A DNA stretch of 64,000 nucleotides from Rhodobacterales bacterium (lineage in GTDB: Bacteria > Pseudomonadota > Alphaproteobacteria > Rhizobiales > Stappiaceae). How positions within the stretch are numbered: position 1 is the stretch's first letter; every line of letters starts with the position of its first letter. Below the pieces are notes generated by a model, which was given only the letters and a program-made list of their open reading frames with translations, was not told where the DNA came from and made no database searches. The stretch covers positions 186,001-250,000 of the forward strand of contig VIRH01000058.1 of the NCBI GenBank assembly GCA_008107755.1, written 5' to 3'. Shown one piece after another: positions 42,969 to 53,134 of the stretch. A program made the position numbers and the translations under genes.

Positions 42969-44453
42969 ATGAAAGGCACTTTGCAGAAGGTCGAGACGGA
43001 AGAAGACGTCCAGCGCCTCGCTCCGCACAATGCGGAAGCGGAACGGCAGCTGCTCGGCGCCATCCTCGTCAACAACGAGACTTTCTACCGGGTTTCCGAT
43101 TTTCTGGAACCCCATCACTTCTTCGTTCCGTCACATCAGGACATCTACGAGAAAATCAGTCACCTGATCCGGGCCGGCAAGACCGCGTCGCCGATCACGC
43201 TGAAGACGTTCTATCCTGCCGATGCGAAGATTGCGGATCTGACGGCAACGCAGTTTCTGCTGCGTCTTGCAGGCGACGCCGCCTCGATCATCAATGCGGA
43301 AGACTACGGTCGCACGATCTATGATCTTGCCATCCGTCGGAACCTGATCCGCATTGGCGAGGACATGGTCAACATCGCCTTTGACGCCCCGATCGACGTC
43401 CCGCCGAACCAGCAGATCGACGACGCCGAGAGGCGCCTGTTCGAACTGGCTGAAACCGGGCGCAGCGAAGGCGGCTTCGTTTCCTTTGGCGATGCCTTGA
43501 CGGAAACGATCGAAATGGCGCATGCCGCCTGGAACCGCGAAGGCGCGCTGTCGGGTATCTCCACCGGCCTGCGCGAACTCGACAAGCTCATGGGCGGACT
43601 GCAGCATTCGGACCTTATCGTCCTTGCAGGACGTCCAGCCATGGGCAAGACCTCGCTTGCCACCAACATTGCCTACAACATCGCCCAGGCCTACAAGGCC
43701 GAGGAGCAGCCTGACGGCTCGATCAAGACGATGAACGGCGGCGTTGTCGGCTTCTTCTCGCTGGAAATGTCGGCCGAACAGCTCGCCACACGTATCATCT
43801 CCGAGCAGGCGGAAATCTCGTCCTCGAAGATCCGGCGTGGTGAAATCACCGAGGCGGAGTTCGAGAAACTCGCTGCCTGCGCCCAGACGATGCAGACAGT
43901 GCCTCTGCATGTCGACCAGACCGGCGGTATCTCGATCGCGTCGCTGGTCGCCAAGGCGCGCCGCCTGAAGCGTCAGCGCGGCCTTGACCTCCTGGTGGTC
44001 GACTATATCCAGCTGCTTTCCGGGTCCGCAAAGAATTCAGGCAACCGCGTGCAGGAAATCACCGAGATCACGACCGGTCTCAAGGCGCTGGCGAAGGAGC
44101 TGCATGTTCCGATCATCGCCCTGTCACAGCTCTCCCGTCAGGTGGAATCGCGCGACGACAAACGTCCGATGATGTCGGACCTTCGCGAATCCGGCTCGAT
44201 CGAGCAGGACGCCGACGTCATTCTGTTCGTCTACCGCGAGGAGTACTACCTCTCGAAGACCGAACCGGAAGTCGGATCGCCCGAATACGCGGCCTGGGAG
44301 GCCAAGAACGATGCGGCCAAGGGTAAGGCGGAAGTGATTATCGCCAAGCAGCGTCACGGACCGACCGGTACCGCCATGCTGCACTTCGAGGGCCAGTACA
44401 CACGCTTCTCCGATCTGGCGGAAGACGACCATCTGCCCGAAAGATACGAATAA
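42969..44453 (+). CDS. dnaB: Replicative DNA helicase DnaB
   Basis: DnaB is the hexameric helicase that unwinds DNA at the replication fork. The 494-residue protein has the N-terminal primase-binding domain (NAEAERQLLGAILVNNETFYRVSDFL) and the RecA-like motor with Walker A AGRPAMGKTSLA (near residue 220). LDLLVVDYIQLL and LSQLSRQVESRDDKRPMMSDLRESGSIEQDAD follow in the C-terminal part. The frame is open 19 codons upstream, but the ATG at 42969 has GGGGGA 5 bases before it. It is separated from rplI by 366 bases holding a terminator and a CtrA-type site, so it probably has its own promoter. Confidence 0.98.
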   Translation: MKGTLQKVETEEDVQRLAPHNAEAERQLLGAILVNNETFYRVSDFLEPHHFFVPSHQDIYEKISHLIRAGKTASPITLKTFYPADAKIADLTATQFLLRLAGDAASIINAEDYGRTIYDLAIRRNLIRIGEDMVNIAFDAPIDVPPNQQIDDAERRLFELAETGRSEGGFVSFGDALTETIEMAHAAWNREGALSGISTGLRELDKLMGGLQHSDLIVLAGRPAMGKTSLATNIAYNIAQAYKAEEQPDGSIKTMNGGVVGFFSLEMSAEQLATRIISEQAEISSSKIRRGEITEAEFEKLAACAQTMQTVPLHVDQTGGISIASLVAKARRLKRQRGLDLLVVDYIQLLSGSAKNSGNRVQEITEITTGLKALAKELHVPIIALSQLSRQVESRDDKRPMMSDLRESGSIEQDADVILFVYREEYYLSKTEPEVGSPEYAAWEAKNDAAKGKAEVIIAKQRHGPTGTAMLHFEGQYTRFSDLAEDDHLPERYE

Positions 44454-44490
44454 CCGGGATTTCGAAGAATCGCGTCCCCGCGTTCGGAAG

Positions 44491-44528
44491 CGGCCGCCAG
44501 CACACTGCTGCGGCCGTTTTCGTTTTTT
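44491..44528 (+). terminator. Intrinsic terminator of dnaB
   Basis: CGGCCGC-C-AGCA (44491-44502) pairs with TGCTGCGGCCG (44506-44516) with one bulged C, and is followed by TTTTCGTTTTTT. It lies about 37 bases after the dnaB stop codon. Confidence 0.92.
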
Positions 44529-44702
44529 GGCAAGCGCGCTGCATCCGCAGCGGGCAAAGTTCAGGCGCCCTGCGGGAGAAACAGACGATGTCCCACCCCG
44601 CCAAATTTACCAAAGGTATTTTTCAGAGTTCCTTAAACCTTAAGATGTGTTTTTGACGTTAAAGCTTTTTGACTTATCAATTCGCCGATCACGAGAGCAA
44701 CC

Positions 44703-44981
44703 ATGTTGTACTCCGCCAAGCTGAGAACATTCGAGGACGCCCGCGATTTTCCGCGGAAGCAATGCAAGTGGCCGGGTCTGCTCAAACACAACGACATGCA
44801 CCGCCCTTGTGTCGTCGAGGACATCAGCGCCGGCGGTTGCCGCATCGCGGTCAAGTCAAAAGGCCTCGCGCGCTACGACCGGGTGGTCATCGAAGTCGAA
44901 AGCCACAAGCTGCGCTTTCACGGCGAAGTCCGCTGGATCCATCTCGATGAGGCGGGTATCGAGTTTCTGTTCATGGATTGA
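44703..44981 (+). CDS. PilZ domain protein
   Basis: A 92-residue protein consisting of one PilZ domain, a c-di-GMP receptor module. The two binding motifs are present: RxxxR as RDFPR (residues 14-18) and DxSxxG as DISAGG (residues 40-45), so ligand binding is plausible. No output domain is attached; single-domain PilZ proteins act by binding partners in motility, adhesion or polysaccharide export. It lies between dnaB and alr, with no obvious partner gene adjacent. The upstream 249 bases hold the dnaB terminator and an AT-rich stretch with CCTTAAACCTTAAG. Confidence 0.87.
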   Translation: MLYSAKLRTFEDARDFPRKQCKWPGLLKHNDMHRPCVVEDISAGGCRIAVKSKGLARYDRVVIEVESHKLRFHGEVRWIHLDEAGIEFLFMD

Positions 44982-45044
44982 CGCAGACCGAAGCAGCCGA
45001 GATGCGGCAATTATGCATGGCAGGCATCCATCAGGGTTTCCCCG

Positions 45045-46286
45045 ATGATGTCTGTTTTCGTTTGCGAAAGACACTCAACTGCGCTGCAATGCGGCACGAG
45101 TGACGATTCCGAACCAATTGCCAAGCCGGGAACTTTCCAGACAGTGCCGACGTCTCCAAGCAACGCCTTTCCTTCCGAATTATACGGTGGCCGACTGACC
45201 ATCGATCTCGACGCCATCGCGGCCAACTGGACATCACTCCACGGCCGGCTCTCGTCCGGTACCGAGTGTGCGGCAGCCATCAAGGGCGATGCCTATGGCA
45301 CCGGTCAGGATAAGGTTGGCCCTGCCCTCGCCGCGGCGGGCTGCAAGACCTTCTTCACCGCCGTTCCGACGGAAGGGATCGAGCTGCGCCAGCTCCTGCC
45401 AGATGCGATCATCTATGTTCTCGACGGGCTTTTTCCGGGCACCGCGGATCATTTTCGCCAGCACGATCTGCGCCCTGTCCTTGCGTCTGCGGAAGAACTG
45501 AAGGAGTGGTCGGCCTACTGCCGCGACATCGGCGTTCCCCTGCCGGCGGCTATTCATGTCGATACCGGCATTCAAAGACTTGGCCTCACGGCAGCGGACA
45601 TCACCGCCCTTCTGTCGGACAGCGACTTGATGGCATCCTTCGCTCCGACCCTTCTGATGAGCCATCTGGCTTGCGGCTCGACGCCCGAACACGAAATGAA
45701 CCAGCGCCAGCTCCGCCTTTTCAGTGAGGTGACAGCCCCCTTCGCCCACATTCCGAGATCTCTTGCCAATTCCGCCGGGATCCTGATGGGGCCGGAGTAT
45801 CACTTCGACCTGGTCCGGCCGGGCATTTCGCTCTACGGCGGAAAGGCGATCGATACGCAGCCGAACGCGATGCGGCCGGTCGCGAAGGTGGAAGCGCGAA
45901 TCATGCTCGTGCGCGACGTGCCTGAAGGCGACACCGTCGGCTATGGCGCGCATCAGACCGCGCACCGGCCGCTGCGCAATGCGGTGGTCGCTGCAGGCTA
46001 TGCGGACGGCATGCTGCGTCGGGCAAGCTCGACGGACGACCGGCCGGGCGGCTTCGGCTACATCGGCGGTTACAGGGCCCCGATCCTCGGCCGGATTTCC
46101 ATGGACATGATCACGCTCGACGTGACCGACGTACCGGAGCAGCTTCTCAAGCGCGGCGCCTTTGTGGAAATGCTCGGTCCGGCTGTTGCAGCTTCGGAGC
46201 TGGCAGCTTATGCGGAAACCATAGACTATGAGTATCTGACAAGCCTCGGCCGGCGGTTTGAGCGCATCTACGCCCCGCTCGCCTGA
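45045..46286 (+). CDS. alr: Alanine racemase
   Basis: Alr makes D-alanine for peptidoglycan using PLP. The annotated 413-residue frame has the PLP-binding lysine Lys80 in AAIKGDAYGTG, and VGYGAHQTAHRPLRNAVVAAGYADG carries the second-domain region with the catalytic tyrosine; MDMITLDVTD is also conserved. The first 48 residues before YGGRLTIDLDAIAANW are unlike the family, so the true start may be an internal GTG near 45142; no clear ribosome-binding site decides. It is followed 26 bases later by radA, and alr-radA-cvpA-purF form a series on the plus strand. Confidence 0.92.
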   Translation: MMSVFVCERHSTALQCGTSDDSEPIAKPGTFQTVPTSPSNAFPSELYGGRLTIDLDAIAANWTSLHGRLSSGTECAAAIKGDAYGTGQDKVGPALAAAGCKTFFTAVPTEGIELRQLLPDAIIYVLDGLFPGTADHFRQHDLRPVLASAEELKEWSAYCRDIGVPLPAAIHVDTGIQRLGLTAADITALLSDSDLMASFAPTLLMSHLACGSTPEHEMNQRQLRLFSEVTAPFAHIPRSLANSAGILMGPEYHFDLVRPGISLYGGKAIDTQPNAMRPVAKVEARIMLVRDVPEGDTVGYGAHQTAHRPLRNAVVAAGYADGMLRRASSTDDRPGGFGYIGGYRAPILGRISMDMITLDVTDVPEQLLKRGAFVEMLGPAVAASELAAYAETIDYEYLTSLGRRFERIYAPLA

Positions 46287-46312
46287 CCGGCACACCCCAG
46301 CGAAAGGCGATC

Positions 46313-47713
<1,401 letters not shown>

Positions 47714-47788
47714 AGCATGATGCCGCCGGGTTTGAAGACGAAAGATTGCGGCTCTAGTTGAGCGGGACACAGAGGATTTTTCAGGAAC

Positions 47789-48400
47789 ATGCCGATTACG
47801 CTGCTGGACGGACTGCTTTTGGCCATCATGTTCATATCAGCCGTCCTTGCGATGATCCGCGGCTTCGTGCGGGAAGTCCTGTCCATCGTCTCATGGGTTG
47901 CGGCCGCCGCCGCCGCTTTCCTTCTCTATGAGCGTGTGCTTCCCTACGCAAAACAGTATATTTCCCACGACGTCGTCGCCATGGGTGTCTCTGCCGCAGC
48001 GATCTTTCTGGTCACGCTGATCATCGTCAGCTATATAACGATGCGGATTTCGGACTTCGTGCTCGACAGCCGGATCGGCGCGCTGGACCGCACGCTCGGT
48101 TTCGTCTTCGGTGCCGTACGCGGCCTGTTGCTTGTTGTCGTTGCCCTGCTCTTCTTCGACTGGTTCGTCCAGCCTGAACAGCAGCCGCAGTGGGTCATCA
48201 ACGCCAAGTCGCGCCCGGTCCTGCAGTCCATTGGGCAGCGGCTCGTCTCAGTCCTCCCGGAGGATCCGGAGCAGGCCATCCTGGAAAAGATCCGGGAGAA
48301 CAACCGTGCAACTGGCGGCGCAGAGGCGCCCGCAGAAGAACCGGCATACAGCGATTCAGAGCGTCAGGGCCTGGAGCAGCTGACGACAGACAGCAACTGA
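47789..48400 (+). CDS. cvpA: CvpA family membrane protein
   Basis: A 203-residue inner-membrane protein with four hydrophobic segments (LDGLLLAIMFISAVLAMIRGFVREVLSIVSWVAAAAAAF at the N-terminus). The family-typical RIGALDRTLGFVFGAVRGLLLVVVALLFFDWF follows near residue 95, then a soluble C-terminal tail. CvpA was first linked to colicin V production and is often next to purF, as here; in several bacteria it affects envelope integrity. No biochemical activity is established. Confidence 0.93.
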   Translation: MPITLLDGLLLAIMFISAVLAMIRGFVREVLSIVSWVAAAAAAFLLYERVLPYAKQYISHDVVAMGVSAAAIFLVTLIIVSYITMRISDFVLDSRIGALDRTLGFVFGAVRGLLLVVVALLFFDWFVQPEQQPQWVINAKSRPVLQSIGQRLVSVLPEDPEQAILEKIRENNRATGGAEAPAEEPAYSDSERQGLEQLTTDSN

Positions 48401-48432
48401 CGCCGCGCCTTCGCGCGCTGTGACAAAACGTA

Positions 48433-48471
48433 GAGCGCCCCCGCGAGCTTGCCCTCGCGGACCGGGCGCTC
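48433..48471 (+). other. Long two-part hairpin between cvpA and purF
   Basis: GAGCGCCC (48433-48440) pairs perfectly with GGGCGCTC (48464-48471), and CCGCGAG (48441-48447) pairs with CTCGCGG (48454-48460) inside it, with a 3-base interior bulge. It begins 32 bases after the cvpA stop and ends 113 bases before the purF start. No T-run follows on either strand. It may be a processed mRNA end or part of a purF leader; nothing in it matches a purine riboswitch that I recognise. Confidence 0.6.
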
Positions 48472-48584
48472 CGTTACCATATGACGGATCGAGTATACTG
48501 CCACTCGCATGCGGAAGCGTCGGCGGAATGATCCAGAGCCCAGGCCGGTCTCCTCCCACCGGCCGAAACAAAGGAGTGTTCGCC

Positions 48585-50057
48585 ATGGCTGGCGGAACAG
48601 AGGTGCACGACCCTTTCGACATCAATGACGATACCCTGCGCGAAGAGTGCGGTGTGTTCGGTATCCTTGGACATGAGGATGCGAGCGCATTGACGGCTCT
48701 TGGCCTGCATGCTCTTCAGCATCGCGGTCAGGAAGCCGCCGGGATCGTGACGCTGGACAAGGATCAGTTTCGCGCCGAGCGCCATCTGGGCCTCGTCGGC
48801 GATCACTTCTCCGATGCCGAAACCATCGGGCGCCTGTCTGGCAAGGCCGCAATCGGCCATGTCCGTTACTCCACCACGGGCGAAACCATTCTGCGCAACG
48901 TCCAGCCGCTTTTCGCTGAACTTGACGGCGGCGGGATCGCTATCTGCCACAACGGCAACTTCACCAACGCGCTGACACTGCGCCGGCAGCTGATCCGTGA
49001 CGGTGCGATCTGCCAGTCGACGTCCGATTCCGAAGTCGTGCTCCAGCTGGTTGCACGCTCGCGCAAGGGCAAGATCGTCGAACGCTTCATTGAGGCGATC
49101 ACCCAGATGGAAGGCGCCTATTCGCTGGTTGCCCTCACCCACAAGAAGCTGATCGGCGCACGCGACCCGCTCGGCATCCGTCCGCTGGTTCTGGGCGACC
49201 TAAACGGCGCCCCGATCCTTGCCTCCGAAACCTGTGCGCTCGACATCATCGGCGCCAAGTTCATTCGCGAAGTCGAAAACGGCGAGGTCATCGTCTGCAC
49301 ATCGACCGGCATCCAGTCGTTCTTCCCGTTCGGCAAGCAGCCCGCCCGGCCGTGCATCTTCGAATACATCTATTTCTCCCGTCCGGATTCGATTGTCGGT
49401 GGCCGCAGCGTCTATGACGTTCGCCGAGAAATGGGACGTCAGCTTGCCCGCGAAACCAATGTGGAAGCCGATGTGATTGTTCCCGTGCCCGACAGCGGCG
49501 TTCCGGCCGCGATCGGCTACAGCCAGGAAAGCGGCGTACCTTTCGAACTTGGCATCATCCGCAATCACTATGTCGGCCGGACGTTCATCGAGCCGACGCA
49601 GCACATCCGCGCCCTCGGCGTGAAGATGAAGCACTCGGCCAACCGGGCACAGATCGAAGGCAAGCGGGTCGTTCTGGTTGACGACAGCCTCGTGCGCGGC
49701 ACCACGTCGGTGAAAATCGTCCAGATGATCCGCGATGCGGGCGCGAAAGAGGTTCACTTCCGCCTCGCCAGCCCGCCGATCAAGTATTCCGACTACTACG
49801 GCATCGACACGCCGGTTCGCGAAAAACTGCTCGCCGCAAAATACAGCCTTGAGGAAATGCGGGCCTATATCGGTGCAGACACCCTCGCCTTCCTGTCCGT
49901 CGACGGGGTCTACAGGTCAATGGGCTACGAGGGTCGTGACAGCGCCAACCCGCAGTTCACCGACCATTGCTTCACCGGCGACTACCCGACGCCCCTGACG
50001 GACCTTTCGGAAGATCAGGACCTCGTCAGCGTACCGCGCCTGGTCGAGGTCGGCTGA
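48585..50057 (+). CDS. purF: Amidophosphoribosyltransferase
   Basis: PurF catalyses the first committed step of purine synthesis, replacing the pyrophosphate of PRPP with ammonia from glutamine. The 490-residue protein has a short propeptide ending at GluGlu before the nucleophile Cys22 (ECGVFGILGH), the glutaminase-domain block RGQEAAGIVT, and the PRPP loop VVLVDDSLVRGTTS (near residue 365). The frame is open upstream, but AAAGGAG lies 8 bases before the ATG at 48585. An SDR gene starts 7 bases after the stop, as in many Rhizobiales. Confidence 0.97.
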   Translation: MAGGTEVHDPFDINDDTLREECGVFGILGHEDASALTALGLHALQHRGQEAAGIVTLDKDQFRAERHLGLVGDHFSDAETIGRLSGKAAIGHVRYSTTGETILRNVQPLFAELDGGGIAICHNGNFTNALTLRRQLIRDGAICQSTSDSEVVLQLVARSRKGKIVERFIEAITQMEGAYSLVALTHKKLIGARDPLGIRPLVLGDLNGAPILASETCALDIIGAKFIREVENGEVIVCTSTGIQSFFPFGKQPARPCIFEYIYFSRPDSIVGGRSVYDVRREMGRQLARETNVEADVIVPVPDSGVPAAIGYSQESGVPFELGIIRNHYVGRTFIEPTQHIRALGVKMKHSANRAQIEGKRVVLVDDSLVRGTTSVKIVQMIRDAGAKEVHFRLASPPIKYSDYYGIDTPVREKLLAAKYSLEEMRAYIGADTLAFLSVDGVYRSMGYEGRDSANPQFTDHCFTGDYPTPLTDLSEDQDLVSVPRLVEVG

Positions 50058-50064
50058 CGGCGTG

Positions 50065-50793
50065 ATGGAAAAGAACTTTGAAGGCAGGGTCGCGGTCGTC
50101 ACCGGAGCGTCGCGCGGGATCGGCTACCAGCTCGCCAAGCAGCTTGGAGAGCGCGGGGCTCATGTCATTGCTATCGCTCGCACGGTTGGCGGCCTTGAAG
50201 ATCTCGATGACGAGATCAAGGCTGCCGGCGGCCAGACGACGCTCGTGCCGCTGGATCTGGCGGATTTCGATGCGCTCGACAGGCTCGGCGCCGCGATCTA
50301 CGACCGCTGGAAAAAGCTCGACATCTTCGTCGGCAATGCCGCCATGCTCGGCGTCCTGTCTCCGATCGGCCATATCAGCCCGAAGGATTTCGAAAAGGTC
50401 ATGGCGGTAAACGTCACGGCCAACTGGCGACTGATCCGGTCACTGGATCCCTTGCTTCGGCAGGCGGAAGCCGCGCGCTCTCTTCTCCTGACCTCCATGC
50501 ACGCCCACACCGCAACGGCGTTCTGGGGTCTGCAGTCGATCAGCAAGGCCGCTGTTGAAGCGATGGCGAAGACCTGGGCCAACGAAAGCCTGCAGACGTC
50601 GATGAAGATCAACCTCGCCGATCCGGGGCCGACGCGCACTGCACTCCGTGCCAAGGCGATGCCCGGTGAAGATCCCGAGAAGCTGCCCTCGCCCGCGCTA
50701 GTTGCCGGCGACCTGATCAAGCTTGTCGGCACAGATGTCACGCAGACCGGCAGTCTTTATGACCGCGTGTCCGGTGAGTGGACGGCGCTATAG
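50065..50793 (+). CDS. SDR family protein lacking the catalytic tyrosine
   Basis: A 242-residue short-chain dehydrogenase fold. The cofactor loop TGASRGIG (residues 13-20) is intact and Asn115-116 region AVNVTAN is present. However, the NNAG motif reads GNAA, and the YxxxK motif reads QSISK: Gln157 replaces the catalytic Tyr while Lys161 remains (codon CAG). Ser144 is preserved. It may therefore bind NAD(P) without standard dehydrogenase chemistry, or use another acid. A GTG start three bases upstream is also possible. The gene is 7 bases after purF and presumably co-transcribed; an SDR at this place is common in Rhizobiales, but its role is unknown. Confidence 0.85.
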   Translation: MEKNFEGRVAVVTGASRGIGYQLAKQLGERGAHVIAIARTVGGLEDLDDEIKAAGGQTTLVPLDLADFDALDRLGAAIYDRWKKLDIFVGNAAMLGVLSPIGHISPKDFEKVMAVNVTANWRLIRSLDPLLRQAEAARSLLLTSMHAHTATAFWGLQSISKAAVEAMAKTWANESLQTSMKINLADPGPTRTALRAKAMPGEDPEKLPSPALVAGDLIKLVGTDVTQTGSLYDRVSGEWTAL

Positions 50794-50891
50794 TTGCCCA
50801 CTGGTGTCCATCAGAACGGATTTCAGACAAGAAAAGCCGGCGCTCGATGCGCGGGACCTGACATTCGTCGCGACGTGAACGAACGGCGGCA

Positions 50892-50920
50892 AAGCGGACC
50901 TTGCTGCCGTTGGCTGAATG
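50892..50920 (+). repeat. Copy A of a short dispersed repeat (left flank of permease/LysR islet)
   Basis: AAGCGGACCTTGCTGCCGTT and the bases after it (GGCTGAATGTC) match the two tandem copies at 52912 and 52957 in the same orientation. The consensus AAGCGGACCTTCGCYGC...GAAYGTC resembles a short intergenic repeat that I recall as common in Rhodobacterales genomes. It lies between the SDR stop and the permease gene. Confidence 0.55.
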
Positions 50921-50944
50921 TCTGTTTACCGATCACATTCAACC

Positions 50945-51967
50945 TCAGACGACCCATCCGAAGACATACCCCGCTCCGAGCGACCCAAGGATCGCAAGCA
51001 GCAGATAAAGCATGAACGGTTTTAGTTTGAGAATCGGCGCGATGGCCATCGCGCCCCAAATGCTGACCACGCCGCCCGAGACCAGGAAGGCCATCGCCGC
51101 GCCTTCGGACATGCCGTTGTCGATGAACCCTCGCGCAAGCGGGAGCGCGGCGTAACCGTCGATATAGGCTGGAGCACCGACGAAGACAGCAGCGGGTATT
51201 GCCCACCATTTGTCTTCGCCAACATATGCTGCCAATACGCCCGGCGTCAGTGCGACGTTCAGCGCATACTCGGCGGTAAATGCCGGGATCAGGCAGATCA
51301 GGATCAGCCGCGTGGTCGCCCAGAATTGTCTGCTGAATGAACGCCGCCTTGCCCCTGACCGCCAAACCCAAGGATCGAATGGCTGATCCTCGCAGCATCG
51401 TGCGGCACTCAGTTGGCGCGCAAGACCATTGTCTCGAAGCGCATTCATTGCCCACGGCGTCTTGGCGAACAGCCCTGTGACAGCGCCACCAAATAGGCCC
51501 AAACCGAAGGCTGCGAGCGTCTTACCAATCGCGAAGCTCAGACCCAGAGTCGCGGCTGTTGTCGCGAGCATTGCCGGGTCCGTTATCGGGGAGGACAGCC
51601 AGAACGCCATGATCGGAGCGAGTGGCACGCCCGCTGCCAGCAATCCGGCCATCAAGGGCAGCACAGTCATACCGCAGACAGGCGTGATGGCTCCGATCAG
51701 CGACGCGGCCAAAACCGTTCTGAGCGTCCTGCCCTCGAATGCGCCAGCAATGTGGGTATCGGCGTCGCTGGCGATGATCCAGGCTGCAAGAACGATGCCC
51801 GGAATGACGATGGGGGCAACGGCAATCAGACCCCATACGACGAACCTTGCTGCGCTTGCGGCGTGTTCCGGCCAGGCAAGACCAATGCCTGTCAACAGCA
51901 GCAGAGCCACGCCCCATGCCAGGGATTTCCGGTTGGACGGTCGGTGGGCAGCAGTCTGGTCGGACAT
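50945..51967 (-). CDS. Permease, ArsP/DUF318 type metal or metalloid efflux candidate
   Basis: A 340-residue polytopic membrane protein. Two repeated halves contain the permease motifs ITPVCGMTVLPLMAGLLAAGVPLAPIMAFWLSSPITDP (near residue 95) and FVGAPAYIDGYAALPLARGFIDNGMSEGAAMAFLVSGG (near residue 265), characteristic of the DUF318/ArsP_1 family. Some members export organoarsenicals; others are linked to copper or zinc. A cysteine pair, ARCCEDQPF, lies in the central cytoplasmic loop and could bind metal. It is divergent from a LysR regulator 85 bases away, which probably controls it. The pair lies between short related repeats and interrupts two conserved operons, suggesting acquisition by transfer. 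Confidence 0.84.
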   Translation of the reverse strand: MSDQTAAHRPSNRKSLAWGVALLLLTGIGLAWPEHAASAARFVVWGLIAVAPIVIPGIVLAAWIIASDADTHIAGAFEGRTLRTVLAASLIGAITPVCGMTVLPLMAGLLAAGVPLAPIMAFWLSSPITDPAMLATTAATLGLSFAIGKTLAAFGLGLFGGAVTGLFAKTPWAMNALRDNGLARQLSAARCCEDQPFDPWVWRSGARRRSFSRQFWATTRLILICLIPAFTAEYALNVALTPGVLAAYVGEDKWWAIPAAVFVGAPAYIDGYAALPLARGFIDNGMSEGAAMAFLVSGGVVSIWGAMAIAPILKLKPFMLYLLLAILGSLGAGYVFGWVV

Positions 51968-52009
51968 GGGATACTCCTCTGACCTTGAAAAATACTGCGG
52001 CGCAAGGCA

Positions 52010-52047
52010 TATGTGAAACGCATAGTTTTAATTTCCGATATTGGAAA
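52010..52047. promoter_or_regulatory. Two candidate LysR operators in the permease/LysR divergent region
   Basis: TATGTGAAACGCATA (52010-52024) has matching TATG/CATA ends around 7 bases. TTTCCGATATTGGAAA (52032-52047) is a perfect TTTCC-N6-GGAAA palindrome ending 5 bases before the LysR start. LysR proteins bind such dyads between divergent genes to repress themselves and activate the target. Which one is the recognition site cannot be told from sequence. Confidence 0.45.
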
Positions 52048-52052
52048 AATAG

Positions 52053-52910
52053 ATGGATAATTTGGATAGCGATCTTCTTCGAACCTTTGTCGCCGTGGCT
52101 GAGGCCGGAAGCGTGACGGACGGAGCAGCTCGCATTCATCGGTCCCAGTCTGCCACGAGTCTTCAGATCAAACGTCTCGAAGCGATCCTGGGTCAGCCAG
52201 TCTTTGACCGGCACGGTCGAGGGGTGGCCCTGAGCGACACGGGGCAAAAGCTCTTTCCTGTCGCTCAGGAGGTGACGGCCCGTCTTGACGCGGCACTGCG
52301 AGAGATTTCCCAGAACACTGTAAGCGGGAAGCTACGCTTGGGGATACCCGACGATCACGGGCGAACCAAACTCGCGGAGATCATTGCGAATTTCACCCGT
52401 CATCACCCGAAAGTCGAACTGGATGTCACCTGCGCCTTGAGCACAAGTTTTCCCGAGGCCCTCGACAAAACTTTGCTGGACCTTGCGGTCTATGAGGTCG
52501 AACGCCCGTCCAACCATGAGGAGGTTCTTTATGAAGACCCGACTTGTTGGGTGTCGTCGGCCCACCGGAAATTTCAGATTGATGAAATCCTTCCGGTGGC
52601 CTTGTTCGATCATGCGTGTTGGTGGCGCGACGCGGCCGTCAGTTCATTGAAAGCCCGTGGAAAGCCGAATCGCGTTGTCTACTCCAGCCAAAGCGTCTCT
52701 GGCGTGATTGCAGCAGTGGAAGCCGGGATCGCAGTGGGTCTGCTCGGCCGCTCATCGCTTCACGCAGGTTTATCAGTGGTGAACGAGGCATTGGGCTTCG
52801 GAAACACCCCTGCCTCCAAGCTGGTTATGAGATCCAGCAAGCCGAAAGACCAAGGGCCTCACGAAGCCATGAAGGCCGCCATCCGAGCCGCATTTATGGC
52901 CAAGCCATGA
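52053..52910 (+). CDS. LysR-family transcriptional regulator
   Basis: A 285-residue LysR regulator. The N-terminal helix-turn-helix (LLRTFVAVAEAGSVTDGAARIHRSQSATSLQIKRLEAILGQPVFDRHGRGVALSDTG) covers residues 8-65. A substrate-binding domain follows, with VSGKLRLGIPDDHGRTKLAEIIANF and AVEAGIAVGLLGRSS. It is divergent from the ArsP/DUF318-type permease with only 85 bases between them, so control of that gene is likely. The inducer is unknown. Its codon choice is less GC-biased than that of neighbouring housekeeping genes by eye, consistent with recent arrival but not proof. Confidence 0.9.
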   Translation: MDNLDSDLLRTFVAVAEAGSVTDGAARIHRSQSATSLQIKRLEAILGQPVFDRHGRGVALSDTGQKLFPVAQEVTARLDAALREISQNTVSGKLRLGIPDDHGRTKLAEIIANFTRHHPKVELDVTCALSTSFPEALDKTLLDLAVYEVERPSNHEEVLYEDPTCWVSSAHRKFQIDEILPVALFDHACWWRDAAVSSLKARGKPNRVVYSSQSVSGVIAAVEAGIAVGLLGRSSLHAGLSVVNEALGFGNTPASKLVMRSSKPKDQGPHEAMKAAIRAAFMAKP

Positions 52911-52911
52911 A

Positions 52912-53000
52912 AAGCTGACCTTCGCTGCGCTCTGTCGAATGGGCAGGTCGGGCTCGAAGCGGACCTTCGCCGCCGACTGTCGAACGTCCCGTTGGGCCGG
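52912..53000 (+). repeat. Tandem copies B and C of the short dispersed repeat (right flank of islet)
   Basis: AAGCTGACCTTCGCTGCGCT (52912) and AAGCGGACCTTCGCCGCCGA (52957) begin two direct copies with a 45-base period; both continue into TGTCGAAYG. They resemble copy A at 50892. The 224 bases from the LysR stop to the inositol monophosphatase stop contain only these copies and degenerate sequence; I see no gene there. Confidence 0.65.
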
Positions 53001-53134
53001 GAAGCGCGTACTCGCCTGCCTGGCACGAATGTCTGCGTCGCTAGACGCCCGAGCCGTCTTACTTGCGACCACACTTAGGTCAGGGGCTGGTTCGAAGCGC
53101 CGGATTTTTCATCTGGTCGGTTTGTGCCTCGGGC

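Noticed and set aside
53080..53100. GGTTCGAAGC as a possible tRNA T-arm
   Set aside because: No acceptor stem, D-arm or anticodon arm can be drawn around it; no tRNA gene was found anywhere in the window.
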